From positions 7,981,001-8,045,000 of the forward strand of contig BSBM01000372.1 of the NCBI GenBank assembly GCA_027924585.1: a stretch of DNA of 64,000 bases, read 5' to 3'. Below the pieces are notes generated by a model. That model searched no databases, was not told where the DNA came from, and worked only from the letters and a program-made list of their open reading frames with translations. Source of the DNA: Larix kaempferi. Taxonomy: Eukaryota > Streptophyta > Pinopsida > Pinales > Pinaceae. Of the stretch, positions 23,546-35,303 are shown one piece after another; within the stretch, counting starts at the first letter, position 1, and the number at the start of each line of letters is the position of its first letter. The position numbers and the translations under genes are program-made.

Positions 23546-23639
23546 TCTGCACAACATATTCCATGGCCATAGAGTATCAACCTGATACTCACCATACATC
23601 ATCCTGATGTACACACGATCATCCTGATCATCATCACTG

Positions 23640-24110
23640 CAACATCTTGCTACATGTCATTTGGAGCAACATCCTAAAGCTCGTCATCCATGATCATCCT
23701 AGTCATACAATGCATCTACCTAATGCATACCAAGTATCTACCTGATACATATCATCATACATGATCGACCTGATCATACAGTGTATCCACCTGATACAAA
23801 TACAAATACATGATACATATCACCATACATGATCCACCTGATCATACAATGTATCCACCTGATACATATACAGATACATGGTCCGAGCATCCAACATGAT
23901 GCTTATACAAAAATACATACACATGATCCAACCGATCATATCCAACATCCAACATGATGCATACATACATATAAATGATCCAACTAATCATATCCAGCAT
24001 CCAACATGATGCGTACATATACATATAAATGATCCAACTAATCATATCCAGCATCCAAAATGATGCATACATACATACATATAAAAATGATCCAACTGAT
24101 CATACAAAGC
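23640..24110. repeat. Second tandem array in the tail of C (CATGATCCAACTGATCAT words)
   Basis: Units of roughly 45-65 bp combine ATGATCCAxCTxATCAT with ATCCAGCATCCAACATGATG and CATACATACATATA. The array runs to about 110 bases before the RNase H stop codon at 24218. No protein meaning is apparent. Confidence 0.85.
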
Positions 24111-24217
24111 AGAAACTAGAACATCATCCTGATGCTCATCATCCAGCACGTACATCCATAGCCATGTGAAGGATCCTTCTTCCAACATGCTTGGAATGGC
24201 TTCAGCAAATGTGTCCA

Positions 24218-25130
24218 TCACTTCTTCCTCGAAATGTCATCAATCCGAAGAACACCAAGCCTCTCTCTGAAGTACTCGAACTTCACCCTGGCTAGAGGCT
24301 TCGTCAACACATCTACAATCTGCTCATCCGTCGCAACATATAGAAGCTTCACAGCTCCTCTTTGCACCATATCCCTGATATAGTGATATTTGATCTCTAT
24401 GTGTTTTGACCTGTCATGAAACACTGGGTTCTCGAACAGCTTCACACAAATCTGGTTATCACAAAAGATACCAGTAGCATCCAACGGGAGATCAAATAAC
24501 TCAGACAGTAGCTTCCATAGCCATACTGCCTCACAACTAGCTGAACAAGATGCAACATACTCTGCCTCAGCTGTACTCATTGCTATAGAATACTGCTTCC
24601 TGCTAAACCAAGAGATCACACCTGATCCTATACTGAAGCAGCACCCAGATGTGCTCTTCCTATCTGCAACACTGCCATCCCAATCTGAATCAACATAACC
24701 CTGCAGGTTAAACTTTTGATTCGCCTCATACTTGAGCCCATAATCCACTATACCCTTCAGGTACCTCAGAACATGATTTAAAACAACCAGATGAACACTC
24801 CTTGGATCTGTCAGGAACTAACTCAATGTATTCACCACAAAGAAAATATCTGGTCTCATGTTCGCCAGGTACATCAAGGACCCAATCATCTGACGATACA
24901 TAGAGACATCAACTAGCCTAGATGAAGCATCACATAGAAGCTTCAGATTCGATGCCATAGGTGTGGCCATGGCCTTGCAATCCATCATCCTGAATCTCTT
25001 CAGGATATCTACTCTGTACTTCCCTTGACCAAGGAAGATCCCACCTGTATTCTGCCACACCTCCATACCTAGGAAATAATGCATCATTCCCAAATCTTTC
25101 ATATCGAACTCAGCAGCAAACTTTCTCTTT
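24218..25130 (-). pseudogene. RT C-terminus and RNase H of element C, internal deletion
   Basis: RNase H (24218-24748) is well preserved: GYVDSDWDGSVADRKSTSG, AMSTAEAEYVA, FCDNQICVKLFENPVFHDRS and IVDVLTKPL, with the acidic residues in place. Upstream, 24818-25102 holds the RT end (KDLGMMHYFLGMEVW, YRQMIGSLMYLANMRPDI). Just above it the minus strand reads LKKALYGL, a stop, QAPRTW, then jumps to KRKFAAEFDMKDLG. The roughly 50 residues that should lie between, including the catalytic YVDD box, are absent. A stop near 24817 separates the two parts. Confidence 0.88.
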
Positions 25131-25824
25131 GTATCACACCAAGTTCTGGGAGCTTGCTACAAGCCATACAAGGCTTTCTTCAATCTGCACACATGTGACT
25201 CCCTGTCAGGTCTTAGGACTACATCTCAAACATCTTCTTCATGATCGACGGATCATGGCATTCCATTTCTTCATCCCAAATCCTTGGAACTTCAATATCT
25301 TCGATAGATATCTTTGTTGCTGGAACAAATGTTGTAGTCCTTCTTTTGCAAGTGAAGATATACGGTCTTTCCTACAAAACAAGTTAAATTGCATGATTAG
25401 AAACATCTCATAATTTTCAGAACAAATTCTTTACACATAAATAAATATGTCATGCAGTCATGCAGTTATCTTAGCCAATGCTTCAATACAACATTTATCC
25501 ATGTTCCACAACTTTCTAGATGACTTCCAGTCTCTACCAGAACATTGTTAAGAGTTTGCACTACTCCCAACATGTCAACAAAGAGGTTTCATTCTAGATA
25601 AGTAGCATTGGAATGTTGTATAGTGCCATAGGCCACTTACCCATCACATGCATATTAGTAGTATACTGTTCATTAATGCAACCATTATAATATGCACAAT
25701 ACATCTCCTAAGTCTAGGAACATAAGCATAATATTATTTAAACAAACAAAATAGGCAAGAAATGATAATTGAAATACTTATATTTGTTTGTTTGTTGGGT
25801 GGACTCCCTCTGAGTCTTTTCTTC
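25131..25824 (-). other. Non-copia segment between integrase and RT of C
   Basis: The N-terminal half of RT is replaced by about 600 bases with no retroelement similarity that I can see. On the minus strand it contains CTTGTTTTGTAG followed by GAAAGACCG (near 25360-25385), which resembles an intron-exon border. The neighbouring codons read KTVYLHLQKKDYN before decaying. It may be a captured host fragment, a relic insertion or diverged RT linker. Confidence 0.4.
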
Positions 25825-28167
25825 CTAGCAGGAGCTGCTGAAGTAGCTTCTTCTACACCTTTCTGTTGTGGAATGTAGGAAGATGGTCAACTCCCTCTGA
25901 AAATTTGCATCCTTGTAGGAGCTGCTGGAGTGTGCTCCCTCTTGATCTTTGCTTCCTGGATTACCTGTCCTTGAACTTATATTCATCCTTTCTGACATCA
26001 ATCTTATTGAACCCTGGAAAGTATATTCTGTAAGCCTTCGAGCTTTCACTGTAACCCACAAAGATACCCTTCTTTCATGAAGGATCTAGTTTGGTCCTCT
26101 TTTCCTTTGGGAAATGAGTGTATACTAGACAACCAAGTATTCTGAGATGGCTAACTTCAGGTTTCTTACCAGAAAAGACCTCTTCTAGTGTCTTGGTGTC
26201 CAATATCTTGTGGGGTGTTCTATTCTGCACATATACAGTTGTTCTAGCTGCTTCTGCCCATAGTAGCATAGGTAGATCCTGGTCATGCAACATTGCCATT
26301 GCTGCTTCCATGATTGTTTTGTTCTTCCTTTCTGCAACTCCATTCTGTTGAGGATTATACGGAGCATTCAACTCCCTCTTAATCCCTGAATCACTACAAA
26401 GCTTCTTGAAGTCACCTGAGGTGAATTCTCCACCATTATCGGATCTGAATGTTTTGATATTCTTGTCAGTTTGATTCTCCATTAAAGTTTTGATTTCCTT
26501 GAATTTATCAAACACCTCATCTTTGTTCTTCAAGAAGTTTACCCAAGTCATCCTGGAGAAGTCATCAATAAATGAGACATAGTAAACATACCCACTCAGA
26601 GAAGTGGATGACATAGGACCACATACATCTGAGTGGATGATTTCCAGGATGTCTTTTGCCTTGCTTTCACTGCTTGGGAAAGCCTTCTTAATGTTCTTAT
26701 CTTTTGCACATCCTTTGCAAACACCTTCATGTTTGGTCTTGATCTCAGGAAGACCCTCTACAGCCTTGCTTGCAATTGGAAGTTCCCTATAGTGCATATG
26801 AGGAAGTATTCTATGCCAAAGTTCACTTAGCTCCATGGATTCATGTACCATGGCATGTTCAGGTTGTCCCTTCAATTTATACAAACCTCCCTCTTGCTTT
26901 CCAATCACTACTGCATCATCTATGTTCTTTCCCTTTGGCCACCTTACGACTTGGCCATCCACAAATGCAACCCTCATACCTTTTGCATCCAATGCAAAGA
27001 TGGAGAGTAAGTTCTTCTTGAGCCTAGGTACATAAAGGACTTCTTTCATCTTCAAATATTTTCCAGAATCTAGGTTGTAGGAGGCTTCACCACTTCCTTT
27101 GATTGGGTATTGATAATCATACCCAAGTTTCACCTTATGGGGTGATTCATGTTCAGATAGATTCACAAAAGATTCCTTAAACCCAGTCATGTGTTTGGAA
27201 GCCCCACTGTCAATCAACCAATCATTACAACCATGGGAGATAGTACCTGTGAGAGAAGAAATTAGAACATATTCTTCTTCACTTGATGAGTCATCATCAC
27301 TATCACTTTCTACCCTAGCCTTCTTCTTTGGGGGTTCATCATCTTCAGCAGCATGAGCATGATATCTTCTTTTGTTATTCTTCTTCTTCTTATTGAAGTT
27401 GTTGTTGTTGTCTTTCTTCTTCTTGGGACAATCTGAAGCAAAGTGTCCCTTCTCATTGCAATTGAAGCATCTGAGATCTTTCTTATCTTTATGATAATGG
27501 TGGTGTGAGAATCTCCTATTATGGGATGATTCCTTCTTGGACTTGCCTTTCCTGACATGTGTTGTGAGAGCTTGATCTTCATTTCCCATCTTTTCTTCTC
27601 GGGCCACAAGCCTATCTTCTTCTTGAGAGCATTCTTCCCGCAATCTGTTGAAGGAGATCAACTTCTTCCTTGCACAAATTCCTTGAATAAAGGAATCCCA
27701 TGACCTGAGTAGGCCATTTAGAGTGGTCATCACCACTTCACCATTCTCCACCATTTCACCCATTGCTTCTAGTTGTTCCTTGATCTGGGAGACTCTTGAA
27801 AAATAAGATTGAATGGTTTCTCCATTTTGAAACTTTACTCCTTTCAATTGGTTCCGCAGGGTCATCTTTCGATTTATGTTCTTCCCTTCAAATAGCTTGG
27901 TCAAAGAGTCAAACATCTCCTTGGGTGTCTTTAGAGAAGACACATGGGGTATGAGATGGTCTTTGATAGAATCAACAATGATTCTCTTTGCCTTGACCAA
28001 GTTTTTCTTATGCAATACCTTAGCCTCTTTATCCTCTGGGATAGGGATGTCTTCTTTTACATATGAGTCCAACTCATTTCTTCCAGGATAAACCCAATCC
28101 TATACTTCCAAGCTCGGAAGTTATCAGCTCCTTCAAGATTATCCTCAAGCTTGGTGTGGTGAGACAT
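25825..28167 (-). pseudogene. gag-protease-integrase of element C
   Basis: The true gag start is Met at 28167 (MSHHTKLEDNLEGADNFRAW). One base is missing near 28080, which pushes the frame to a stop, and the rest is open for 665 residues (26075-28072). That frame contains the UBN2-type gag core (NINRKMTLRNQLKGVKF, GICARKKLISF), the zinc knuckle CFNCNEKGHFASDC at about residue 203, the protease site WLIDSGASKHMTG, and the GAG-pre-integrase motif LWHRILPHMHY. The integrase has IHSDVCGP, FRSDNGGEF and NPQQNGVAERKN (the D, D and E of the catalytic triad) and ends near SHLRILGCLVYTHFPKEKR. A frame change follows at about 26075. Further decayed codons continue to 25825. Confidence 0.9.
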
Positions 28168-28724
28168 CTTAAAGAGTACTTCAAATGGAAATAGAAAAGA
28201 TTTAGGTCTTACCACTTGAAATGCTGAAAATTGGATGTGGTCCCAGATTAGGGTTTGTTGGAAAAAACCCTAAAAATTCAAAATGTGAATTTCAATTTTC
28301 TAAAATGATAGAAAGATGCACCTTGATGAGCTGATCAACCTAGTGTATTCAGAATTTGAGATTAGCAAAGATTTACCCTTCATATTTTAATTTTTGTCCT
28401 CCCGGGTTCACTGGGGAGAGCCCTGAATTAGGGTTTGAGTTTCCGAGAGATCTACCCAGCCAAAAATATTGATCCAAAGCTCTAAACTTCGATTTTTGCA
28501 AGGAGCTTCCAGCTATGCTTCATATTTCAGAAATTCCTATTTTTGTGGAAACCCTAATTTTTAGGGCCAAATCTGAAAATGCTCAGAATTGAATTCTAAT
28601 TAGACAGATAGATTCTACTTGATGAGTAGAGTCAATCTACTATACTACGTTTCCAAAATATGTGGAGAGAAACCAAATAAACAAGAAACTCAAGTTTCTG
28701 TCACTGCAAAATGTCTTCTGCTCA

Positions 28725-28741
28725 GGTTAGCTCTGATACCA
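28725..28741 (-). other. Primer-binding site of element C
   Basis: The minus strand reads TGGTATCAGAGCTAACC directly after the 5' LTR end (TTTAACA). It is of the initiator tRNA-Met type. Confidence 0.9.
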
Positions 28742-29359
28742 TGTTAAATTTTGAGCATTAATTCACAATACTCTAGGATCTTCACTGAGAGAATAACATA
28801 TACAGTATATCAATGCATAACAATCACAATAAGCATGACAAGCATCACAAGAATCAAAAGCATGAGAGACAAGAGACACAGAGTTTCCATAGGGAAAACC
28901 CTAAGCCGAAAAACCCCACAACTTCCTCAGAGCTAGAGAGAGCAATGGCTCAACCAAAGTACAACCAAAATACACTTGAGATAGTCTCCTAGTAGCAGAT
29001 GATCCTCCTCCTCACTAGTGCGCCACTTTCTAAGTGAGAGAGAGATGACTTTTTGAATGATCAAAATAGAGATCTCCCGATCTCTATTTATACTAACCTG
29101 TTTGCCCAATTACACTATGGTTCCGACTTGTCTATCTAGATACATCCACAATATAATATATATTTCAGGGCTGACCCCACACATGGTGGTCTAATAACCC
29201 ATCGGCAAGTACACACACTTGTGACACTTGTCAATCCACATGACGACACTTCCTTATAGAGGAATAACACATCTCTAATAAGGGTACACTAAATATATAT
29301 GAAATACATAAATGAAATACATAGATGAAATACATTCCGAAGTTACATACACATCAACA
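28742..29359 (-). repeat. 5' LTR of element C
   Basis: It is nearly identical to 22090-22694 but 13 bp longer because the stretch ATACATAAATGAA/ATACATAGATGAA is present twice (about 29300-29335). Confidence 0.93.
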
Positions 29360-30990
29360 GTTACTTCCTTGACCTAGCATCCAATTTTCTCCAAGTCATA
29401 TTCAGTCAACGTCTAGGAAGCTAGGTCCTTTGTTGCTTTCCTCTTCTTATGATACGAGGATACTGCCTTGTCATGCTCTTTCCTCTTTTCTCTCACACTC
29501 TGTTCTTTTTCCCGTGCAGTGCCTCCTCCACCATTTATTTGTTCTTCTTTCTCACCTTGTTCTTGTTTATCTTCTTGTTGTTTTATTTGTTCTGTCTATT
29601 TCTCAGTTGATTTGGGTACTGGGAATTTCCAATCTATGTCCCCATAATTCACAATGATGCTAACATATTTCTCTATCAGTTAAAAGTGTGTTGGGAACCA
29701 TTGTCCTTATGCGTCCCTCTTCACTTGAACATACATGTGGTGCATCCCCACCTTAAAGCACACAATTCCCTTATATGCTTCAATCACTTGTAGCTAGATG
29801 TGCGTTGTGCTCTCCATGCTTTGTCGTATTATCTCCTTGTATACATAAAAGGTGATATTGTTGTCTTGCTTGCTCTTCTTATGTGTAGTACGCAACAAGG
29901 AAACATATATTGCTACTAGAAATGGTTTTTGTGCAAGATACATGAATTGTGTGTCTTTCATCTCCCTCCATGCAACTAATGCAATCAAAATTAGAATCCA
30001 TGCATAATGGAACTCTGTATCCTTTTCCTGCACTTCCTTGTAGTCTATTAAGAATTCATTTACCAAGAAGGTTTCCTAGTTCATTTGTATGCTTGTTGTG
30101 CACTTCTCTTTGGTTTTTATCACTCCTGTTAGTACTTGGTCTTTGCGACATTTCTTGAGTAGTTTGAAAGCCAAAGATTGGATTGCAAACCTGAATAAGT
30201 TATCATTGTTGCTTGCGACATCCAATCCGAATTTTCCTCTCCATGTGTATCATATTTTTCCTTCATTCTTTCTGTGATTTCATTTTCTTGTTTCATATCC
30301 TTGAACAAAGGTGATGGGTCATCCCTTGTTGTTGGTAACCCTGTAATATGTGCAATAAGATAATTGTTGATGGACACTAGCTTGTAAAACCAAAGAAAAT
30401 TTGTGTACACGCAACTCAAAAATAGTTGTACATAGTTGAGTGCTCCTATGGAAATGTGGAATCTACAACAGGTTAAATATTCTTGTACGTTGCAGTAGCA
30501 TTTCCCACTATTTTGTTTCGACAAACACTATGGGAGAGTTTGATATGGTTCTAGTGCAGAGATACTTCTCCCCTTCTATATCTGGAAATTCTTTTGCATC
30601 TATGATGTCATGGTCTACATACCATAGAGTTTCGACTACACCCAACAAATCTTCCTTGACCAAGACGTCTAGTGGGATCATTGGTGTCACAAGCTGGTAC
30701 TTTGGCACCTTGGCTATGTTGACTAGTTTTGTTGTTGGCTTCCTTGAAGGCACATATGCTCTTAAAAATCTTGGTCATCTCAAACCTAATTCCCCTATAT
30801 TTTCTTCCTATGTTGGAACAAATGGTTGCTTGGTGTGCAGTTTCTTTGTTGATACAAATCCTGCTTCCTTTGGTGGTGCCATTATTCTCTACAACTATAA
30901 TCTATATATACTTATCTTTTTCTACCTTTTCCATACTACTAAGAGAGAATGTACAATAGCCTGTACTATACTTGTGGGCACTTTTTTCGA
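29360..30990 (-). pseudogene. Unknown gene remnant, proximal half
   Basis: Several minus-strand open stretches follow each other in gene order: 30508-30753 (VNIAKVPKYQLVTPMIPLDV, EFPDIEGEKYLCTRTIS), 30129-30524 (NVQEYLTCCRFHISIGALNY, FLWFYKLVSINNYLIAHITG) and 29794-30066 (DYKEVQEKDTEFHYAWILIL). They have varied, protein-like composition and fit together across frameshifts and stops as one protein of at least 350 residues. I do not recognise a domain. No RT, integrase or transposase motif is present. Copia element C interrupts its downstream side, and 21031-22089 is its probable continuation. It could be a decayed host gene or an extra ORF of an old element. Confidence 0.5.
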
Positions 30991-31376
30991 GGTTTTCTAG
31001 CAGTATGTGAGATTATAAGTACTTGAATATATATTACTAATGGTTTTTAGCTATGTAGTTCTTAAATTGGGAAGAAGCTCATAATAATAAAATTTCTCTT
31101 AGACTAGTTTTCCCTTTTGGATATTTTCTAAGGTCCATTAGACGAAAATCACTATTTTTTATTTTTACTATAGCCTATTGATATGAGTTATTTATGTTGC
31201 TAAAAGTGTGCTTAGTTTGTGTATATTAGATTATAGTACTTGGATAATTAATACATGATAAATGTACTTGCTTATGCTTCTTGTAGAAGACTAAGATAAG
31301 AGAATAACTAAGCGTTTGATGAAATCAGTAAGTGAAGTTGGTACATATATTTTGAGATTTTTAACTTTATTGTACC
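30991..31376. other. AT-rich spacer, nothing recognised
   Basis: No open frame, motif or repeat of note is seen between the gene remnant and the satellite. Confidence 0.6.
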
Positions 31377-31965
31377 ACAATCAAGCACCACAATCAATTT
31401 CATTGAATCAGATAAAACTGAAATCAATGCATTGTACTCAATCAAGAGCCATATTCAATTGAATTAAATTGGATAACACTAAAATCAATGCACTATACCC
31501 AATCAAGAGCCAAAGTCTATTGAATTGAATCGGATAACACTGAAATCAATGCACTGTACTCAATCAAGAGCCATCGTCTATTAAATTGAACCAGATAACA
31601 TTGAAATCAATGCACTATACTCAATCAAGAGCCGTAGTCTACTGAATTGAACTAGATAGCTTTGAAATCAATGAATTGTACTCAATCAAGAGCTATAGTC
31701 AACTGAATTGAAATGGATAACACTGAAATCACTATATTGTATTGAATCAAGATCCATAGTCAATTGAATTGAATCAAATAACACTAAAATCAATGCACTT
31801 TACTCAATCAAGAACCATAGTCAATTGAATTGAATCAGATAACATTGAAATCAATGCACTAGACTCAATCAAGAGCCATAGTCTATTGAATTGAAACAGA
31901 TAACGCTCAAATCATTGCACTCAATGAAATTTACTCTATCAAGAATCATAGTCAATTGAATTGAA
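31377..31965. repeat. 61-bp satellite array, about 9-10 copies
   Basis: The unit contains CAATCAAGAGCCATAGTC, TTGAATTGAATC, GATAACACTGAAATC and AATGCACTGTACT. AATCAAGAGCC recurs at about 31439, 31500, 31561, 31622, 31683 and 31743, a 61-bp period. Units differ by a few substitutions each, so the array is not fresh. No coding potential. Confidence 0.93.
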
Positions 31966-32430
31966 TCAGAAAAATGGTAAAAGGTTAGAAATTAATGCAT
32001 CGACACTAAATTTAATGTAGTAGTCATTACAATCAAGGAAGAACTGAAATCGATGCATCGGTATCAGAAATCAATGTTCCAACATTGAATTCAATGCAAT
32101 AGTCATTGCAATCAATACATCATTGAAATCAATGCAACAATCTCAACAATCAATGCACCGACACTAAATTCAATGCAACACTGAAATAAATGGAAAAATG
32201 TTAGAAATTAATGCACTGACATTGAATTCAATGCAATACTTACTCCAATCAAGGCATCACTAGAATCAATGCAATAGTCTCATAAGTGAATGTTCTGACA
32301 TTGAATTCAATGCAACAATCATTGCAATCAATCCAACATTGAAATCAATGCAACAGTCCCAAAAATCAATGCAGCGACACTGAATTCAATGCAGCAATCA
32401 GTGAAATCAATGCATAAATATGTAAAATCT
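31966..32430. repeat. Related array built on the word GAAATCAATGCA
   Basis: Short words (GAAATCAATGCAACAGTC, GACACTGAATTCAATGCA, CATTGCAATCAAT) alternate with a looser higher-order period of roughly 100-120 bp. The word GAAATCAATGCA is shared with the 61-bp unit upstream, suggesting that both arrays grew from a common seed. Confidence 0.85.
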
Positions 32431-34242
32431 TATTTACAGTGAAATCTTGTTTATTTTAACAAACCATAATATTATTATTCTAAGATAATTGTTTATACCT
32501 ATTTATCATCCATTACTATATGTAAAACATATTATGCACATAGGAAACATAATATGCCCATATTATGCGTAGTTCAATTAAACTTTAGTGGACATATCAT
32601 TCCACTTACACATATTTATACTCCCCACCCAAGTTCAAATATTAATGCACAATAATTCATACTAACACCCAACAATATTAACGCCTAGTAATGTATAGTA
32701 AAATACCTGAAACACTTCGATTTGTTTCTTTCTGCAAATGTTATCTTTGATTATGATACAATAGACACACCTTCTAAAGAGTAGTCACAATGATTCGATT
32801 AGCATAACATATATTTAATTTTCATTAAAATATTTTTTTATTTTTTTATTTAATTTTTCATTAAAATATGTCACGTTACATCACATCACATCACAACATC
32901 TCCCCCATACTGGTCTCCATAAAATTTAAGCTGAATTCTTTTTTATATATAACGTTGCATCACAACACATCACAACATCTCCCCCATACTGGGCTATAGA
33001 GAGCCTCTCAGCAAAATTATATGATTAATCGGGAAAAGAGTTGAAATAGGAATTCATATCGATGTAATTAAACTACAATTTAAAATAACTTAATATACTA
33101 GTATACTACACTATTTTAAAATGTATATGTCATATTGATTTTGATAACTTGTTTCTTTGTGACTTGGATAGTATCTAATCAATGCCAACTTAAATTTATA
33201 ATAACATAAATATTAATAAAATAGATTCAAGTATATTAGACCATATTTAATTATGGTTTATGTATAGTTTATTATATTAAATAAGATTATGTATAATTAC
33301 TAGTTCTTTTATGTTTTTTTATTAATATGATTGATATTATACTATAATAATAGTAATAATTTATAATAACATAAATTAAAAAAAAAATTCCAAGGGAATA
33401 TTTTAGAGTGTATTTAATTATGGTTAATTATATTAAATGAGATATTATATAATTTACTATGTATTATGTTTTATTTATGAATATGATTGATATTATATAA
33501 TAATAATAATAATTAATTATGAGAGACATTAGGCCATGGTATATTGTGATTGATAAAGGTTGGCCACTTATGGGTGACAATGTTTGACAATATGTGATCA
33601 TGGTTGAGTCACATTAGGTTCATGATGTTTGTATTGCACTTCAACATTCATAAAGCGTTATGCTAGATTTCAACATTTCTTAATGGTTTTGTTGTATTAT
33701 GGCATTTTTGGTTGATTTATGTCAAATTGTAGCATTCCTCGATGCTTATGTTCAATAAGGACATTCATAAATGATTATGTTGCATTTGGACATTCATCAA
33801 CCAACATGTCACATTAATTTGTTTCTTAGTGCTTATGTTGTATTACTTAAACTTTCCCTCAAAGTTATATCACATTTCAAGATTGAATTTCGAAATCAAT
33901 GTTATATATGGACTATGTACAAATTCTTGAAATTTATATTTTTTTTCTCATACTAATAAACTTTGAAAATAAGTTCATATGGTGTAAAGCAATTGGTAAT
34001 AAGTAATTGAGATGAGAAGTTGTAAATGGAAGGTCATGAATTCAAATTCATGATAATACTTGGAAAAAAAAACTGAAAATAAACATTTTCTAACAAAAAC
34101 TCTTTATGTTTTTACTATTATAAAAAATCCTTTTCAACTTTTAAAATTATTTTCATTTTATTTCCTTATATAGTTAAAAATTATATTAAAAAATCAATAG
34201 TATTATTTCATTCTCTTAAGTTATGATAACTCTTATCTCCTC
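32431..34242. other. Non-coding AT-rich region with small decayed repeats
   Basis: No gene is seen. A roughly 45-bp block CATCACAACATCTCCCCCAT is duplicated at 32885-32916 and 32960-32992. At 33620-33880 a degenerate repeat of about 45 bp recurs with words such as GACATTCATAAATG and TTATGTTGTATT. The rest is TA-rich sequence (33060-33530) without structure that I can use. Confidence 0.6.
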
Positions 34243-34497
34243 ATGATATTTCTTAACAAGAATATTCCACACCTCCAAGTAAATGGGGATTCGAAACTGG
34301 TCACTAATTGGTTAATTGATAGTTTTCAAACCGAACAAACCTTATTGCAACCATTTGTTCATGTGGTGAAAAACATTTTTAGTTGTTTTACAAAATTGAC
34401 TTACAGTCACATCTACCTCAAACAAAATTTTCTAGCTGATGAACTATTAAAGGAAGGTCCCTCCAAGCCACTAGGAATTTTTATATATGTTGAATAG
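34243..34497 (+). pseudogene. LINE-type RNase H domain fragment
   Basis: The 84-residue frame reads LQVNGDSKLVTNWLID, then HIYLKQNFLADELLKEG. This is the GDS (catalytic Asp) and the H-x5-NxxADxLSKEG ending of the plant RVT_3-type RNase H found at the end of many plant LINEs and in domesticated relatives. Only the C-terminal half is present. The upstream half, with the first Asp and Glu, is not readable, and no LINE RT or poly-A tail is visible. It is therefore a short dead fragment. Confidence 0.7.
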
Positions 34498-35303
34498 GAA
34501 TATAAGTATTATCTCTCGGAAGTACTAGGTGATCTTATATTTTATTGGTTTATATCAAACTTGGTAGTGCTTTTATGGAGGACTAATTCATAATTTTAGG
34601 GGGACTATATATAGACACACAATATTTTTTGTGTAGATCTTTAGTTTTGGTTTGTGAGGAGATCGATATGTAATATGAAAGATACATGAAGAGCTAAAAC
34701 CGCTCTTCCATAGAACAAAATAGACACAATAGACACATAAAAAATAACAACAATATGCACAAAACACATAACTGAAAAACCAAAAAATGAAATTTTTATT
34801 GATTTTCTCACTCACAAATAGATTGTAAATGCCCTATTTATAAATAGGTATACAAATTTTCTCAATGGGATTCTCTATAAGCGCATTCCATGCAATACAT
34901 ACTTTTGAATTCCACATCTAGAGGCCTCCTTTTGTGTGCTTACAACTCACACCTTCAATGTTCATCCTTATGCATTCGATATGAATTCATAGAAGACTCT
35001 TTATGCCTCACCAGACCCGATCTCCTTTGCATAGGTGGTGATCTTGACTAGACCTACATTCAATCCTATACTAGCAGCATTTAAATTCATCATTGGCATC
35101 ATTCAATTCTTCCATTAATCTCATTTCCTTCTCTATCCTTCCTTATCCTTTGTGATCTTCCTCTAGGTATTCACAAAATAGGCAGGAATCCTCCTTGCCC
35201 CACATCATAATCCAATTATCAATTAGCATCTAACGCCATCCAATGGTGGTTATTCACATATGCCTCACTTTATTGACATTTCATGCTTTAACAATACCCT
35301 CCA
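34498..35303. other. Unannotated spacer
   Basis: It holds a minus-strand open stretch of 75 codons (34588-34815) with hydrophobic, Cys-rich low-complexity residues that I do not believe to be a gene. No other feature is seen. Confidence 0.55.

Larger units (their letters stand above)
22090..29359 (-). mobile_element. Ty1/copia element C, defective
   Basis: Both LTRs are present (22090-22694 and 28742-29359). They differ mainly by a 13-bp tandem duplication in the right one and a few substitutions. The ends are TGTTAAAT...CATCAACA and the flanks ATTAC and GTTAC look like a 5-bp target duplication with one change. The order gag, protease, integrase, RT, RNase H is that of Ty1/copia. The RT active-site segment is deleted and foreign-looking DNA sits between integrase and RT. 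A repeat-filled 1.5-kb tail separates RNase H from the 3' LTR. LTR similarity suggests a recent insertion despite the missing polymerase core, so it was probably moved by enzymes from another copy. Confidence 0.88.

Noticed and set aside
22983-23607. Open frames of 170 and 158 codons on opposite strands
   Set aside because: Both lie in a tandem array whose unit is close to a multiple of three; neither resembles a protein family.
31377-32430. A CRISPR-like repeat array
   Set aside because: Repeats are contiguous and degenerate with no unique spacers, and the context is plant nuclear DNA.
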